Assembly: GCA_018716725.1 (NCBI GenBank)
Contig: DVJP01000073.1
Coordinates: 1-54,193 of the forward strand
Reading direction: 5' to 3'
Length of the DNA stretch: 54,193 nt
DNA from: Candidatus Merdivicinus excrementipullorum
GTDB taxonomy: Bacteria; Bacillota; Clostridia; Oscillospirales; Ruminococcaceae
Made by a program: the position numbers and the translations under genes. How positions within the stretch are numbered: the stretch's first letter is position 1; each line of letters starts with the position of its first letter. Shown piece by piece: positions 17,124-26,754 of this stretch. The notes beneath the pieces were generated by a model, which was not told the DNA's origin, made no database searches, and saw nothing but the letters and a program-made list of their open reading frames with translations.

Positions 17124-18281
17124 TTATACAACCTGCTGGCCATTGATAAACACCATGGACGGGCGGGCGTAGGGGCCGCAGGGATCCGCGTCCTCCTCGT
17201 AGATCACCAGGTCGGCGTCCTTGCCGGGGGCCAGGGAACCCACTTTATCGTCGATCCCGGCCGCCTCCGCCGCGTAAATGGTAATGGCCTTTAGGGCTTC
17301 CTCCCGTTCCAGGCCTGCCCCCATGCACAGCCCGGCGCAGAGGGGCAGGTACTGGATGGGGATAACCGGGTGGTCGGTGCAGAGGGCCGCGTGGATGCCC
17401 GCTTCGTGGAGCAGGGCCGGGCCTTCCACGCTCAAGTTTTTCAGTTCCGGCTTGGAACGGTCGCAGAGGATAGGCCCGGCGATTGCTTTCACCTTTTCCG
17501 CCGCCAGGATGTCCCGCACCAGGTGGCCCTCGGTGCAGTGGACGATGACGTAATCCAGCTTGAACTCCTTGGCGATGCGGATGGCGGTGAAAATATCGTC
17601 AGCCCGGTGGGCGTGGAAAAATGCTTTCTGCTCCCGTTCCAAAACCGGGATCAGGGCTTCGCATTTTGCATCGTATTCCGGAAGGTCATAATCCTCCTCC
17701 TCGTCGGCCCGCTCCTTGTCGTCCAGATACCGTTCGGCCTTTTTCAGCTGTTCCCGGATTAAGGACGCTGTGGCCATACGGGTCATGGGGGTGACGTTCT
17801 TTTCGTTGTAGACGGTTTTCGGGTTTTCCCCTAAAGCGAATTTCATGCCGATGGCCGGGTCGATGACCATATCGTCAATGCGGCGGCCGTAGGTTTTCAC
17901 CGCCGCCCACTGGCCGGAAATGGGGTTGGCGCTGCCGGGGCCGGTTAAAACAGTGGTGACGCCGCCCATTCTGGCCTCCTCAAAGGTGCGGTCCAGAGGG
18001 TTTAAGGCGTCGATGGCCCGGAGCTGGGGAGTTACAGGGTCGGTGCTTTCGTTGCCGTCGTCCCCTTCAAAGCCCAGGCCGTCCTCCCACATTCCTAAGT
18101 GGGTGTGGGCGTCCACAAAGCCCGGCAGGACGGTTTTCCCGTCCAAATCCACCACAGTTTCATCGGCGGGGACCTCGGACATGGGGCCGATGGCCTTAAT
18201 CACGCCGTCCTCAATCTGCAAAAAGCCGTCGGGATAGTTCATATCCTCCATAGTCAGGATATTTCCGTGTATCAGTAACAT
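17124..18281 (-). CDS. metal-dependent amidohydrolase (imidazolonepropionase-like)
   Basis: 385 residues of the amidohydrolase superfamily. Visible metal and catalytic elements are VDAHTHLG, a Lys-free middle with FFHAHRADDI and VIVHCTEGHLV, and CTDHPVIP with the catalytic Asp. The C-terminal beta domain reads DADLVIYEEDADPCGPYARPSMVFINGQ. Such proteins are annotated as imidazolonepropionase-like or prolidase-like hydrolases; no histidine-use genes are nearby, so the substrate is unknown. It starts 24 bases after the asnB stop and is probably co-transcribed with it. Confidence 0.85.
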   Translation of the reverse strand: MLLIHGNILTMEDMNYPDGFLQIEDGVIKAIGPMSEVPADETVVDLDGKTVLPGFVDAHTHLGMWEDGLGFEGDDGNESTDPVTPQLRAIDALNPLDRTFEEARMGGVTTVLTGPGSANPISGQWAAVKTYGRRIDDMVIDPAIGMKFALGENPKTVYNEKNVTPMTRMATASLIREQLKKAERYLDDKERADEEEDYDLPEYDAKCEALIPVLEREQKAFFHAHRADDIFTAIRIAKEFKLDYVIVHCTEGHLVRDILAAEKVKAIAGPILCDRSKPELKNLSVEGPALLHEAGIHAALCTDHPVIPIQYLPLCAGLCMGAGLEREEALKAITIYAAEAAGIDDKVGSLAPGKDADLVIYEEDADPCGPYARPSMVFINGQQVV

Positions 18282-18304
18282 AGTTTTGTCCTTTCTGTCA
18301 ATTG

Positions 18305-20236
18305 TCAGTGTTTTTCGCCCCGGTCAAACCAGGCGTTGCGCTGGGAGTAAGAAAGCTCGCCCCGGAGGATGCGCTCCCTTGTTTTGTCTGCTTCGGCAAT
18401 ATACAGCCGGTACCAGGTGATGAACACCAGAATGGACCAGAGCTTGCGGTAATTGTCCGCTTTGCCGGTGCGGTGGTCCTCTAACATTTTCAAAGCTGCC
18501 TGGGTGTCAACAAAGGCGTCCGCCTTGGAGTTTTTAATAATGTCCCTGGCCCATTCGTAAAGCTCGTTTCGGAGCCACACCCGGACCGGCACCGGATAGC
18601 CCAGTTTGGGGCGCATGAAGGTGGCCGGGTCCACATAATCCTGGAAAGCATAGCGAAGGATATATTTGGTGGTGCCGTTTTGGAGCTTGTCGGAATTTTT
18701 TAAGGTGGAGGCGAATTTGAAAACCTCCTTATCCAGGAAAGGCACCCGAACTTCCAGGGAGTTGCCCATGCTCAGGCGGTCGCCCTTCACCAGGATATCC
18801 CCTTTCAGCCAAGTGGCGATGTCGATATGCTGCATTTTAATGAGGGGATCCCGGTCCGCCACCTGGTCGTAATAAGGGCGGGTCAGCTCCGTGTAGCTTT
18901 GGTTGGGGTTGTAGCATTTTAAGAAGGCTTTCTTCTGCTTTTCGTTAAAGAGGAAGGCGTTGCCCACATACCGTTCCTCCAAGGGCATGCCGGCCCGCAT
19001 GAGGAAGTTTTTCCCCTTGACCCCGTCGGGGATCACATGGGAAAGGCCCCGGCAGGCGGTTTTGACAAAGCCGGGGGCGTCCTCGAACCGCCCAGCCCCC
19101 AGGGAATCCCGGTAGGTTTTATAGCCTGCGAAAAGCTCGTCGGAGCCTTCGCCGGAGAGCATGACCTTCACATGGCTGGCGGCCTCTCTGGCGATCATAT
19201 AAATGGCCACAGTGGAGGGGTCGGCCACCGGCGAATCCAGGGCGAAAACCACCTTTTCAAAGGCGTCCCGGAACTGCTGGCAGTTGCCTTTCAGGACAAT
19301 GTGGTCCACATTCAGGTGCTTGGCGATTTCGTGGGCGTCGTCCACCTCGCTGTAAGAGGCCACGTCAAAGCCCACGGTCAGGGCCTTGATGCCGGGGTTC
19401 AGGCGGCTGGCAATGGCGGTGATGACGGCGGAGTCGATGCCGCTGGACAGGAAGGTTCCCACCTCCACGTCGGAAATCATGTGGTACTCCACCGATTCCG
19501 TCAGGATTTTCCGCAGCTTTTTCGCCTTTTCCTCGAAGCTCTCCTCGGAAGGCTTCTGGAAATCCGGGGAGAAATACCGCTTCATCTGCACCCGGCCGTT
19601 GCAGTTGACGGTCATATAATGGGCCGCTTCCAAAACGGAAATGCCGGGGGTCAGGGTGTGGGGCTCCGGCACATACTGGAAGGTGAAATAATGCTGGAGC
19701 ATGGATGGATCAACTTTGAATTCGCCATATTCCCCGTCAAAGAGGAATGCCTTCATTTCGGAGGCAAAGAGCACCGCCTCATCCGTCACCCGGTAGTAAA
19801 GGGGCTTGATGCCGAAGTAGTCCCGCCCGGCAAAAACGCTTTTTTCCTGGGCGTCGTAAATCAAAATGGCGAACATCCCCCGGAGCATCCCGATAAATTC
19901 CGGGCCGTATTTCCGGTAAAGGGCTACAATGACCTCGATTTCGGAATTGGTGCGGAAGGAAATCCCTTCCTCCTGCAAAGGCTTCCGCAGATCCCGGTAA
20001 TTGTAGATTTCCCCGTTAAATACCGCCGTAAAACGCCCGTCCTCCGAAGTAAAGGGCTGGGCGCCCGTATCCAGGTCGATAATGGACAGCCGCCGGAACG
20101 CGATATGGAAGCCGTCCTTCCGCAGGTACTGGCTGTCGTCCGGGCCACGGTGCCGGATGGCGGCCGACATGCCCGTCATCATCTGTTCGGCGTCCGCTTC
20201 CCGTTTCCAGTCAAACATCCCCACAAATCCGCACAA
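18305..20236 (-). CDS. asnB: asparagine synthase (glutamine-hydrolysing)
   Basis: 643 residues starting with TTG at 20236, which gives Met-CGFVGMFDW and so places the glutaminase nucleophile Cys at position 2, as the family requires. AAAGGA lies nine bases upstream. A longer frame starting at an ATG would bury this Cys. The N-terminal Ntn glutaminase has RHRGPDD and FNGEIYNY. The synthetase half has the pyrophosphate loop LSSGIDSA, LSGEGSDELFAGY and RVPFLD. It makes asparagine from aspartate, ATP and glutamine in the cytoplasm. It sits 90 bases after ftsZ with its own candidate promoter. Confidence 0.95.
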   Translation of the reverse strand: MCGFVGMFDWKREADAEQMMTGMSAAIRHRGPDDSQYLRKDGFHIAFRRLSIIDLDTGAQPFTSEDGRFTAVFNGEIYNYRDLRKPLQEEGISFRTNSEIEVIVALYRKYGPEFIGMLRGMFAILIYDAQEKSVFAGRDYFGIKPLYYRVTDEAVLFASEMKAFLFDGEYGEFKVDPSMLQHYFTFQYVPEPHTLTPGISVLEAAHYMTVNCNGRVQMKRYFSPDFQKPSEESFEEKAKKLRKILTESVEYHMISDVEVGTFLSSGIDSAVITAIASRLNPGIKALTVGFDVASYSEVDDAHEIAKHLNVDHIVLKGNCQQFRDAFEKVVFALDSPVADPSTVAIYMIAREAASHVKVMLSGEGSDELFAGYKTYRDSLGAGRFEDAPGFVKTACRGLSHVIPDGVKGKNFLMRAGMPLEERYVGNAFLFNEKQKKAFLKCYNPNQSYTELTRPYYDQVADRDPLIKMQHIDIATWLKGDILVKGDRLSMGNSLEVRVPFLDKEVFKFASTLKNSDKLQNGTTKYILRYAFQDYVDPATFMRPKLGYPVPVRVWLRNELYEWARDIIKNSKADAFVDTQAALKMLEDHRTGKADNYRKLWSILVFITWYRLYIAEADKTRERILRGELSYSQRNAWFDRGEKH

Positions 20237-20276
20237 ATTATATCCGTCCTTTCCTACTACAAAAATCATACAAAAA

Positions 20277-20308
20277 TATCCTCCCTCGCCTGTCAACAAG
20301 GAAGGATA
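20277..20308 (-). promoter_or_regulatory. asnB promoter region with inverted repeat
   Basis: TATCCTTCCTTG, eight bases (holding TTGACA, the -35) and CGAGGGAGGATA on the minus strand: 12-base arms with two mismatches flanking the -35. A clear -10 is not seen at 17 bases; TATGAT lies 20 bases away. Possible operator or leader stem. Confidence 0.4.
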
Positions 20309-20326
20309 CCGGACTTTTCGTTCCGT

Positions 20327-21439
<1,113 letters not shown>

Positions 21440-21532
21440 TCCTACGTCCTCCTAGTTTATGGGAAAGCGATGAAAATCGCTTTACAGATTCCGATTTTTG
21501 CAAAACATCCTGAAAAATGTATTCTACTTAAT

Positions 21533-21561
21533 ATGGTAGCAGATTTCCGCTGAAAATTCAA
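21533..21561 (-). promoter_or_regulatory. candidate ftsZ promoter
   Basis: TTGAAT at 21561-21556, 17 bases, TACCAT at 21538-21533 on the minus strand, in the 168-base gap after ftsQ. A stem AAAGCGATTTTCATCGCTTT (about 21463-21482) lies in the leader. The gap suggests ftsZ has its own transcript. Confidence 0.4.
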
Positions 21562-21606
21562 TAGAAAAATGCAATTTTATTCGGAAAAAACCGCAGTTTC
21601 TTTGTC

Positions 21607-22896
21607 TTACCCCGTCGAAACATCCGCCGGAGCCGAAGATTCCCCGGCAGGGTCCTCCTCCGGGACGGAAGAGAGCGGCTCAGAGGCATCGCTTGCAGGC
21701 TCCGCGCCGCTTTCTGCGGAAGGTTCTTCCCCGCTTTCCTCCGTCTGCTCCTCTTTGGGCTGATCGTCGTCCCAGTTCCAGACGCTGACCCCGTCCCCGG
21801 GGATTTGAAGCTCCGGATCCGGGAAGAACTGCACCCCGGAGGAAGTGGATTCCACATCCAGGGTCCCAACTGCATCCGGCCCGATGATTTCCGCGTACTG
21901 CTCATCCGTCAGCAATGTTTTGGCGAAGGAGAGCTTGTACTCCAGCTCGGAAAAGGAGCCTAACAAAATCTGGATGCGGTTGTCCCAATAAAGGGTCAGG
22001 GAAAGGTCGTCGGACAGATCCACCGCAGTCACCCTGCTGTACTGGGCGTTCTTTAACGCCGCGAAGAAAGTCTTCAGGTTTTGGACGGATTCCGGCTTTT
22101 CCGGCTCCGGCTCCTTTTGTTCTTCCGCCAGGGCGGAGGCTTCCTCCCAAAGGCGCTGCTGGACATTCTCCACATACTCCCCTTCCGCCGCGCCTGTTAA
22201 GTCCACGCCGCTGATGAGGATGCCGCTGCCGGTTTCCGGGGCGTCCCCCACGGACAGGATGCGGCCGCTTTGGCTGATGACGTAATACTTCCCGGCGTTC
22301 TCCAGCTGGGCGGAAGGCTTGCCGTCCGTCACCGTGACCCGCAGGGCGTTGGGGAAGGAACGGCTGACATTGACGCTGTCCGCCTTGGTCAGGCCCTGGA
22401 GCAGCGCCTCCTCGGCCTGTCCGGTATCGATGCGGAGCAGGTTGTCCCCTTCCCGGATTTCCAGGTAGGAAAGGATTTCCTCCTCCGTATAAATTTCGCT
22501 TCCCTGGACTTCAATGGTCTCAATGTTGAAAAACACCGTCAGGGACAGGATCACGCCGGTAACGCTTAAAAACAGGAACAGGAGGATATAATGCAGGGTA
22601 TAGTTGCGTTTCCGTTTCTGCCTCCGCCGTTTCTGCACCTGCCGGATATTTTCCGTGCGGGGATTTTCCATCCGGGCCGGGTTCACTGCCCTCTGCTGGG
22701 CCGGAGGCCAGCGTTTGGCGGAACCGGGCGGACGGTTTTGGGGCGGCGCCGCCCGGTGGTTTTCCTGGGGAGGCCTCCGGATGCTTTGGGGCGTCCGCCG
22801 GCTCTGTTTAGGACGCTGCGCCTGGGGCGGCTGATTTTGGCCGGAACGGGGCGGCTGCCTGCGCGGAACCGGTTTTTTCTGCTTTTTCGTGGGCAA
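21607..22896 (-). CDS. ftsQ: cell division protein FtsQ/DivIB
   Basis: 429 residues from the TTG at 22896, preceded by AAAGGGGGCGG and 20 bases after the murA stop; the longer frame would run back through murA. The cytoplasmic N-terminus (1-99) is long, basic and rich in Pro, Gln and Arg. There is one membrane helix at about 100-123. A POTRA domain (ETIEVQGSEIYTEEEILSYLEI) and the FtsQ beta domain (PNALRVTVTDGKP, YYVISQSGRILS) follow. The last 50 or so residues are a Glu/Ser-rich tail of the kind seen in Gram-positive DivIB. It links the FtsL/FtsW complex to septal wall synthesis. Confidence 0.9.
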   Translation of the reverse strand: MPTKKQKKPVPRRQPPRSGQNQPPQAQRPKQSRRTPQSIRRPPQENHRAAPPQNRPPGSAKRWPPAQQRAVNPARMENPRTENIRQVQKRRRQKRKRNYTLHYILLFLFLSVTGVILSLTVFFNIETIEVQGSEIYTEEEILSYLEIREGDNLLRIDTGQAEEALLQGLTKADSVNVSRSFPNALRVTVTDGKPSAQLENAGKYYVISQSGRILSVGDAPETGSGILISGVDLTGAAEGEYVENVQQRLWEEASALAEEQKEPEPEKPESVQNLKTFFAALKNAQYSRVTAVDLSDDLSLTLYWDNRIQILLGSFSELEYKLSFAKTLLTDEQYAEIIGPDAVGTLDVESTSSGVQFFPDPELQIPGDGVSVWNWDDDQPKEEQTEESGEEPSAESGAEPASDASEPLSSVPEEDPAGESSAPADVSTG

Positions 22897-22915
22897 ACTG
22901 CCGCCCCCTTTCTGG

Positions 22916-24181
22916 TCAGAATGTGCTGTCTTCTCGGACAATCTGCGCCCCCAAGGGACGCAGGGCTTCTTCGATGCGTTCATAGCCACGGTCGATGTGG
23001 TGGATCTCCCGCAGGATGGTGACGCCCTCGGTGCAAAGCCCGGCGGCAACCAATGCCGCCCCTCCCCGCAGGTCGGTGCAGAACACCTCCGCGCCGGAGA
23101 GCTTGGGGACGCCTTCCACCAGGGCCACTTTTCCTTCCAGCTTGATGCGCGCCCCCATGCGGATCAGTTCCGCCGCGTGCTTATACCGGCTTTCAAAAAT
23201 GTTTTCCACAAAAACGGAAGCGCCGTCGGCGACGGCTGCCGCCGCCATAATAGGGGCCTGGGCGTCGGTGGGGAACCCGGGGTAAGGCATGGTGCGGACG
23301 TCCTTCACCGCCCGGAGCCTTGCCGGGGCTTTCAGGCGGACCGCATCGGCATAACAGCGCACCTGGCAGCCCATTTCCTCAAAAATGGGGAGGACGCCGG
23401 CCAGATGGGCCGGTTCCACCTGTTTCACCAGCACGTCGCCGCCGGTGCAGGCGGCGCAGCTTAAAAAGGTTGCCGCCACAATCCGGTCCGGGATCACCCG
23501 GTGCTCGCAGCCATGGAGGGTTTCCACCCCGTCGATGACGATGGTCCCCTCCCCGGCCCCGGAAATCCTCGCGCCGCACCGGTTTAGGAAATCGGCCAAA
23601 TCCACAATCTCCGGCTCCCGGGCCGCGTTGGTTAAAACGGTGCGCCCACGGGCCGTAGCCGCCGCCAGCAGGATGTTTTCCGTTGCGCCCACGCTGGGGA
23701 ATGACAGGCTCAAAGCAGCGCCCGTCATTCTTCCGTCCGTCCGGCAAAGCAGGTTCCCGTGCTCTTCCCGGATAGACAGCCCCAGCTTCCGCAGGGCGGA
23801 CAGGTGCAGGTCTATGGGACGGGGTCCTAATTCGCAGCCGCCGGGGAAACACAGCTCCGCCCTTCCCATCCGGGCGGCAATAGCCCCCAAAAATACAATG
23901 GAGGACCGCATTTCCCGCATAAGGCTGTCCGGCACAGAATGACGGCAAATGCCCTCTGTGTCTATCAAAACAGTCCGCCCTTCCCGTTCCACCCGGCATC
24001 CCAGGTAAGAAAGAATCTCGCAGGCAGCCGCTACATCCGACAGGTCCGGGCAGTTATGTAGCACTGTCCGGCCATGGCAGAGGACGGCAGCCGCAAGGAG
24101 GGGCAGGGAGCTGTTTTTCGCCCCATGGACCTCCACCTCGCCCTTTAACGGAACCTGCCCCGTGATTATCAGCCGTTCCAT
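22916..24181 (-). CDS. murA: UDP-GlcNAc 1-carboxyvinyltransferase MurA
   Basis: 421 residues from the ATG at 24181 (MERLIITGQVPLKG), with GGAAGGGAG upstream. It transfers enolpyruvate from PEP to UDP-GlcNAc, the first committed step of peptidoglycan synthesis. Visible are VHGAKNSSLPLLAA (Lys-Asn substrate site), RSSIVFLG, the loop PGGCELGPRPIDLH with the Cys that reacts with fosfomycin, and FPTDAQAP with the catalytic Asp. The gap to murG contains a terminator, so murA-ftsQ may need a further promoter, which I could not locate. Confidence 0.97.
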   Translation of the reverse strand: MERLIITGQVPLKGEVEVHGAKNSSLPLLAAAVLCHGRTVLHNCPDLSDVAAACEILSYLGCRVEREGRTVLIDTEGICRHSVPDSLMREMRSSIVFLGAIAARMGRAELCFPGGCELGPRPIDLHLSALRKLGLSIREEHGNLLCRTDGRMTGAALSLSFPSVGATENILLAAATARGRTVLTNAAREPEIVDLADFLNRCGARISGAGEGTIVIDGVETLHGCEHRVIPDRIVAATFLSCAACTGGDVLVKQVEPAHLAGVLPIFEEMGCQVRCYADAVRLKAPARLRAVKDVRTMPYPGFPTDAQAPIMAAAAVADGASVFVENIFESRYKHAAELIRMGARIKLEGKVALVEGVPKLSGAEVFCTDLRGGAALVAAGLCTEGVTILREIHHIDRGYERIEEALRPLGAQIVREDSTF

Positions 24182-24283
24182 TGAAACACTCCCTTCCAAG
24201 CTCGCGCAATATTCCTTAAGCCATCCTATGCGGCCGCCCCCCAAGTGGTTCCGAAGGAGGGCCTGTCCGCCGCGCAAGCCGGC

Positions 24284-24309
24284 AAAAACCGGGACTTTAA
24301 GCCCGGTTA
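24284..24309 (-). terminator. intrinsic terminator overlapping the murG stop codon
   Basis: On the minus strand AACCGGG, 8-base loop, CCCGGTT followed by TTTTGCC. The first bases of the stem include the murG TAA. It would split the dcw cluster after murG, at least partly. Confidence 0.6.
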
Positions 24310-25434
24310 TTTTCCCCGCCCAAGTCCGGCGAGGATGGAATGGCAGATTCGTTCCGCCGTATCGTATACCGCCAGGGAGGCGGCGTTCCGCCCAAGGGCC
24401 TCGGTGCGGGCCGGGTCGGCGGATAATTCCCGGACCTTTTCCAAAAAAGCGTCCCGGTTATAGTCCTTTTCTTCAATCAAAATCGCCGCGCCGTGATCCT
24501 CCAGCACCTTGGCGTTGTGGTACTGGTGGTTTTCGGCGGCGTAGGGGTACGGCACCAGGATGGACGCCTTGCCCACCACCTCCAGCTCGCTGATGGTAAT
24601 GGCCCCGGCCCGGGAAATAATCAGGTCGGCGGCAGTCATGCAAAGCTCCATCTGGTCAATGTACTCCATGGCCCGGATGCGGGGGCATTTTTTCAGATCC
24701 ACGCCCCGTTCCTCCAGCATTTTGGGGAAATTCTCCCGGCCGTGCTTGCCGAAGCCGTGGATGTGGTTGATCTTCCCCTCTTTCCCGTGCCAGGCCATTA
24801 AGTCGGCGGCCATTTCATTGATTTTATTGGCCCCCAGGCTGCCTCCCACGGAAAAGACGGTGAAATTGCCGTCCAGCCCCAGCTTTTTCCGGGCGTCCGC
24901 CCGGGTGGCCGTCAAAAAGCTCTGGCGCACCGGGTTCCCCACCACCTCGCAGCGGCAGCCTTCCGGCAGGTGCTTCTTGGCTTCCTCAAAGGCTAAGAAA
25001 ACAGTGTCCGCTTTTTTGGCCAGCAGCTTGTTGGTGACGCCGGGGAAAGCGTTCTGCTCGTGGATATAGGTGGGAATCCCCAGCTTCTGGGCCTCCATGA
25101 CAATGGGGCCGCCCAGATAGCCGCCGGTGCCGATGACCGCGTCCGGCTTAAAATCCTTAAGGATTTTCCGGGCCTTAAAATCCGCCCCGGCCAGATAGGA
25201 CACGGTTTTCAGGTTGTGGACAATGTCGTGGGGGGAAAAGCCCCTTGCAAAGCCCGTCACCCGGATGTGGGCCACCGGGTATCCGGCTTTGGGCACCAGG
25301 GTGTTTTCCATGCCGTCCGGGTTTGCGATGAACAAAATCTCCATATCCGGCCGGAGGGCTTTCATTTCATTGGCAATGGCAATGGCGGGGTTGATGTGCC
25401 CGCCGGTGCCGCCGCCTACCAGGATAAGTTTCAT
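24307..25434 (-). CDS. murG: MurG, lipid II-forming GlcNAc transferase
   Basis: 375 residues from the ATG at 25434, which overlaps the ftsW stop as ATGA. It adds GlcNAc to lipid I on the inner membrane face. The N-terminal glycine loop LVGGGTGGHINPAIAIA, the second loop VGGSLGANKIN and the UDP-GlcNAc site ISRAGAITISELEVVGKASILVPYPYAAENHQ are all present. The start is fixed by the family, since earlier in-frame codons lie within ftsW. Confidence 0.98.
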   Translation of the reverse strand: MKLILVGGGTGGHINPAIAIANEMKALRPDMEILFIANPDGMENTLVPKAGYPVAHIRVTGFARGFSPHDIVHNLKTVSYLAGADFKARKILKDFKPDAVIGTGGYLGGPIVMEAQKLGIPTYIHEQNAFPGVTNKLLAKKADTVFLAFEEAKKHLPEGCRCEVVGNPVRQSFLTATRADARKKLGLDGNFTVFSVGGSLGANKINEMAADLMAWHGKEGKINHIHGFGKHGRENFPKMLEERGVDLKKCPRIRAMEYIDQMELCMTAADLIISRAGAITISELEVVGKASILVPYPYAAENHQYHNAKVLEDHGAAILIEEKDYNRDAFLEKVRELSADPARTEALGRNAASLAVYDTAERICHSILAGLGRGK

Positions 25435-26726
25435 TGGATTTCCACCTTTTCTTGGTTTTTGGTCTCCCGTTCCCCGCTTTCCGGCGGGGCCTCCTTCCGG
25501 CAGTAACGGGAAATATTGAGGATAACCCCCATTTGGGCCAGCAGCATGGTCAAGGCCGTGCCGCCTGCGCTGAAAAAGGGAAGGGAGATGCCGGTGTTGG
25601 GGATGGAGTTGGTGACAACGGCGATATTCAAGAGCGCCTGCCACCCCACCTGGGCCGTCAGCCCAATGGCCAGCATACAGCCGAATTTATCCGGCGCGCG
25701 CATGGCGATGGAAAAGCCGGAATAAATCAGCAGGACAAACAAAAGGATGATGACCACCGCCCCTACAAAGCCCAGCTCCTCGCAGACAATGGAAAAAATC
25801 ATGTCGTTCTGGGGTTCGGAGACGTACAGGTGCTTTTGGGTGGAATTGCCAAGGCCCACGCCGAAAAGCCCGCCGGAGCCGATGGCGAACAGCCCCTGGG
25901 CCGTCTGCCATTTGGTGCCCTGGATGCTGCCGGAAAGGGGGTCCAGCCAAGCTTCCAGCCGAGGCTCCACATAGCCGAACATGGTGCCGAAGCCCACAAA
26001 CACCGTCAGCAGCCCGAGTCCCACCGCGGCGATGCCGATAATGGTCGCAAACCAGCGGAACCGGCTGCCGCCGATGAACATCATCGTCCCGGCGATGAGG
26101 GCGATAATCACCAGGCCCGACAGGTGGCGCTGGAGCACCATCAGCCCCAGCACCGGCACAAGGACAATGACAAAGGGCCAGAAGCCGTACCGGAGCTGTT
26201 TCATCCGCTTATAATTGGCGGCAATCAGGTGGGCGCAGAGGACGGCGATGGAGAATTTCATGATTTCCGAGGGCTGGAAGGACATCCCTCCAATATAGAC
26301 CCACCGCTTTGCCCCGGCGACGCCGTCAAAAAACAGGGCCGCCACCATCAGCACCATGCCGCCGAAATAAATCACCCATTTGAGTTTTCTCCAGAAATGG
26401 TAATCGATATAGGAAGCAATCACCATGGCAATAAGGCCCACAATGGCGTAGGCCGACTGGCGGATGACGTAAAAAAGGCTGTTGCCCTCTTCCTGCAAAG
26501 CCGTCACGTAGCTGGCGGAAAAGAGCATGATAAGCCCGATGGTCTGCAAAATAATCACCAGGAAGAAAAAGGAAATATCCATTTTCCCCTGCTTGGGCCG
26601 TTCGTTTACCCCTTCCTCCCGGACAGCGCCCGTGGGAAACTCGATGATCCGGGAATGCGGCCGCGTCTTTTTCCGGGCTTGGTTCGCCGGCCTTTTCCGG
26701 CCGCGGGAAGTGGTATTGGTCGTCAA
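25431..26726 (-). CDS. ftsW: SEDS glycan polymerase FtsW/SpoVE
   Basis: 431 residues with a cytoplasmic basic N-terminus of about 45 residues and about ten membrane helices. SEDS landmarks are seen: GAKRWVYIGGMSFQPSEIMKF, the large loop with WQTAQGLFAIGSGGLFGVGLGNS, NDMIFSIVCEELGF and NTGISLPFFSAGG. It polymerises lipid II with its partner transpeptidase (the spoVD product here). Whether it is the vegetative FtsW or the sporulation SpoVE cannot be told. It follows mraY directly, where murD would usually stand. Confidence 0.95.
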   Translation of the reverse strand: MTTNTTSRGRKRPANQARKKTRPHSRIIEFPTGAVREEGVNERPKQGKMDISFFFLVIILQTIGLIMLFSASYVTALQEEGNSLFYVIRQSAYAIVGLIAMVIASYIDYHFWRKLKWVIYFGGMVLMVAALFFDGVAGAKRWVYIGGMSFQPSEIMKFSIAVLCAHLIAANYKRMKQLRYGFWPFVIVLVPVLGLMVLQRHLSGLVIIALIAGTMMFIGGSRFRWFATIIGIAAVGLGLLTVFVGFGTMFGYVEPRLEAWLDPLSGSIQGTKWQTAQGLFAIGSGGLFGVGLGNSTQKHLYVSEPQNDMIFSIVCEELGFVGAVVIILLFVLLIYSGFSIAMRAPDKFGCMLAIGLTAQVGWQALLNIAVVTNSIPNTGISLPFFSAGGTALTMLLAQMGVILNISRYCRKEAPPESGERETKNQEKVEIQ

Positions 26727-26754
26727 AGAAATCCCCCCTGTTTTGGTCGATGTT

